44,368 bases of DNA, from contig JBMNTB010000015.1 in the NCBI GenBank assembly GCA_050945515.1, positions 1-44,368 of the forward strand, read 5' to 3'. This document shows, one piece after another, positions 42,962 through 44,368 of the stretch (positions within the stretch are counted from its first letter, which is position 1; every line of letters starts with the position of its first letter). Below the pieces are notes generated by a model. It saw only the letters and a program-made list of their open reading frames with translations. It ran no database searches and had not been told where the DNA came from. Origin of the DNA: UBA1046 sp050945515. GTDB lineage: Bacteria; Bacillota; Clostridia; Saccharofermentanales; DTU023. The position numbers and the translations under genes were made by a program.

Positions 42962-44368
42962 TTATTCATTTACATCCACCATCAAGCCGGACTTGAATTC
43001 CACAGTGAATTTGTCCTCGTAGACGGTGACTTTTTCAATCAGCCTCCGAACCAAGGATTCGTCATATTGGACCAGGGCAGTGGGTTGCTCCTGCAGAAAT
43101 GCGCTCATGTCGGTGATACGTTTTTGCAGTTCATCCCGACCGAGATTCTCGACCTGAGCCTTTTGCTTTTCGTCACGTAGGCGATAGATTTCATCGCCAA
43201 CCTTCTCGTAGTCAGCCTTTGAGCTGGCAAGCTTTAATAGTTCTGCTTGAAGTTCTGTAAGCCGTTTATCGATTGCGGTAAGGGTATGACTGTTTTCGTG
43301 GCAAATAACGGTTTCGATATTTTTCTGCAGCGTGATGAGATAATGATCTTTATCACACAATGCTTGGTTGATGGCCGTGACCATCACTTGCTCAATGGTG
43401 TTCTCCAGTACCGTGCGAGCATCACAGAATAGGCCGGTGTTCTCTAACCGACTGACACAGCGCCAGACGATGGATTTCTTGCCACGGTTGTTCCAATGAA
43501 CCCTGCGAAAAACCTCACCGCAGTTGCCGCAGATGACTATCTGAGCAAAGCAGTGATTGCTGCTGAAGGTTCTGGTCTTTCCATTCGGGCTGGTATGGAC
43601 GATTCGGCGACGGACAAGTTCCTCCTGCACCTGCATGAATACTTCACGCGGAATAATGGCTTCGTGACTGTTTTCTACATAATACTGCGGAACGATACCG
43701 TTGTTCTTGACCCGCTTTTTTGTTAGGAAATCTACGGTATATGTTTTTTGCAGAAGTGCGTCGCCGATGTACTTTTCGTTTCGCAGGATCTGATTTATGT
43801 TGCTTGTATGCCAGCGTTCCTTGCCAGCACCGTTTAGGATACCGTCCGCTTCCAGACCGCGAGCAATTTTCAGCATACTGGCACCCTCAAGGTATTCTCG
43901 GTAAATGCGCTTTACGATTTCGGCTTCTTCGGGTACAACCACAAGGCGCTTATTCTCATCCTTTGTATAACCGAGAAATCGAGCACAGTTGACCTGTATT
44001 TCACCTTGTTGGTAACGATACTGTAAACCCAGCTTCACATTCTGACTCAAGGATTGGCTTTCCTGCTGCGCAAGGGATGCCATAATTGTGAGCATAACCT
44101 CGCCCTTGGAATCCATGGTATTTATGTTTTCCTTTTCGAAAAAGACCGGAATGTTCTTGTCCTTAAGTTGACGGATATATTTCAAACAATCCAGCGTGTT
44201 TCGCGCAAAGCGGCTGATGGACTTTGTAATGATCATATCGATATTACCGGCCATACACTCGTCAATCATGCGGTTGAATTCTTCACGCTTCTTAGTATTG
44301 GTACCGGAAATACCGTCGTCCGCAAATATTCCTGCCAGCATCCAGTCGGGGTGCCCTTGTATGTAGGC
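42962..44368 (-). CDS. Large serine recombinase, 5' end outside the window, at least 468 aa
   Basis: A site-specific recombinase of the large serine (TnpX/phage integrase-like) class that moves phages, ICEs or transposons. The catalytic domain is cut before its Ser by the window edge, but the rest is plain: GIFADDGISGTNTKKREEF, IDMIITKSISRFARNT (with the conserved Arg) and the long E helix. The recombinase domain follows (FLGYTKDENKRLVVVPEEAE, then IARGLEADGI and ILRNEKYIGD), then a zinc ribbon CGNCGEVFRRV with later Cys residues, and a coiled-coil of about 90 residues near the C-terminus. The frame stays open to the last base. It is well terminated. It suggests a mobile element entering from the right. 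Confidence 0.93.
   Translation of the reverse strand, partial: AYIQGHPDWMLAGIFADDGISGTNTKKREEFNRMIDECMAGNIDMIITKSISRFARNTLDCLKYIRQLKDKNIPVFFEKENINTMDSKGEVMLTIMASLAQQESQSLSQNVKLGLQYRYQQGEIQVNCARFLGYTKDENKRLVVVPEEAEIVKRIYREYLEGASMLKIARGLEADGILNGAGKERWHTSNINQILRNEKYIGDALLQKTYTVDFLTKKRVKNNGIVPQYYVENSHEAIIPREVFMQVQEELVRRRIVHTSPNGKTRTFSSNHCFAQIVICGNCGEVFRRVHWNNRGKKSIVWRCVSRLENTGLFCDARTVLENTIEQVMVTAINQALCDKDHYLITLQKNIETVICHENSHTLTAIDKRLTELQAELLKLASSKADYEKVGDEIYRLRDEKQKAQVENLGRDELQKRITDMSAFLQEQPTALVQYDESLVRRLIEKVTVYEDKFTVEFKSGLMVDVNE

Overview
The window looks like a chromosomal segment of a low- to mid-GC Gram-positive anaerobe, most likely a member of the Clostridia. The evidence is lipoprotein-type secreted proteins, strong AGGAGG ribosome binding sites, a tiny 2[4Fe-4S] ferredoxin, the 23S-5S sequence, and a class V aminotransferase-SerA-DUF1015 serine operon. 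The genus cannot be fixed from sequence reading alone.

Layout. 1-600: the 3' end of a 23S rRNA gene, a 5S rRNA gene and a terminator, facing a minus-strand ferredoxin that has its own tandem terminators. 1.2-8.7 kb: a plus-strand housekeeping run with a HisE-like pyrophosphohydrolase, NadE and a ZupT-like ZIP transporter (tightly linked), threonine aldolase, the potassium uptake pair TrkA/TrkH, and an RDD membrane protein. 8.7-15.6 kb: an approximately 800-base leader without a normal gene, then a complete oligopeptide/dipeptide ABC importer (B, C, D, F, A) and a cyclophilin-like isomerase. This block appears to favour TTG/TTA leucine codons, whereas its neighbours favour CTG. 15.6-24.1 kb: a minus-strand run comprising a secreted lipoprotein serpin with a small lipoprotein, purC, proS, a DUF2007 protein and a heterodimeric ABC exporter. 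24.3-33.5 kb: plus-strand M24 aminopeptidase, SbcD/SbcC nuclease, and a serine-biosynthesis operon ending in a good terminator.

33.5-44.4 kb is accessory in character. It holds an M20 peptidase whose only well-placed start appears to be AUA, a LysR regulator divergent from a truncated peptide-binding lipoprotein, an IS21-like end remnant, a DUF7000 protein with a decayed second copy nearby, a VOC protein, an M28 peptidase, a soluble multi-PAS hybrid histidine kinase, and a large serine recombinase that runs off the right edge.

Taken together, peptide use is a recurring theme: an intact peptide importer, a remnant of a second one, three metallopeptidases (M24, M20, M28) and a protease inhibitor. 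No complete novel defence or mobile system was recognised. The strongest leads are the AUA-start peptidase, the DUF1015 protein as a candidate missing serine-pathway enzyme, the lipoprotein serpin with its partner, the small-ORF leader before the peptide importer, and the duplicated/decayed DUF7000 locus.
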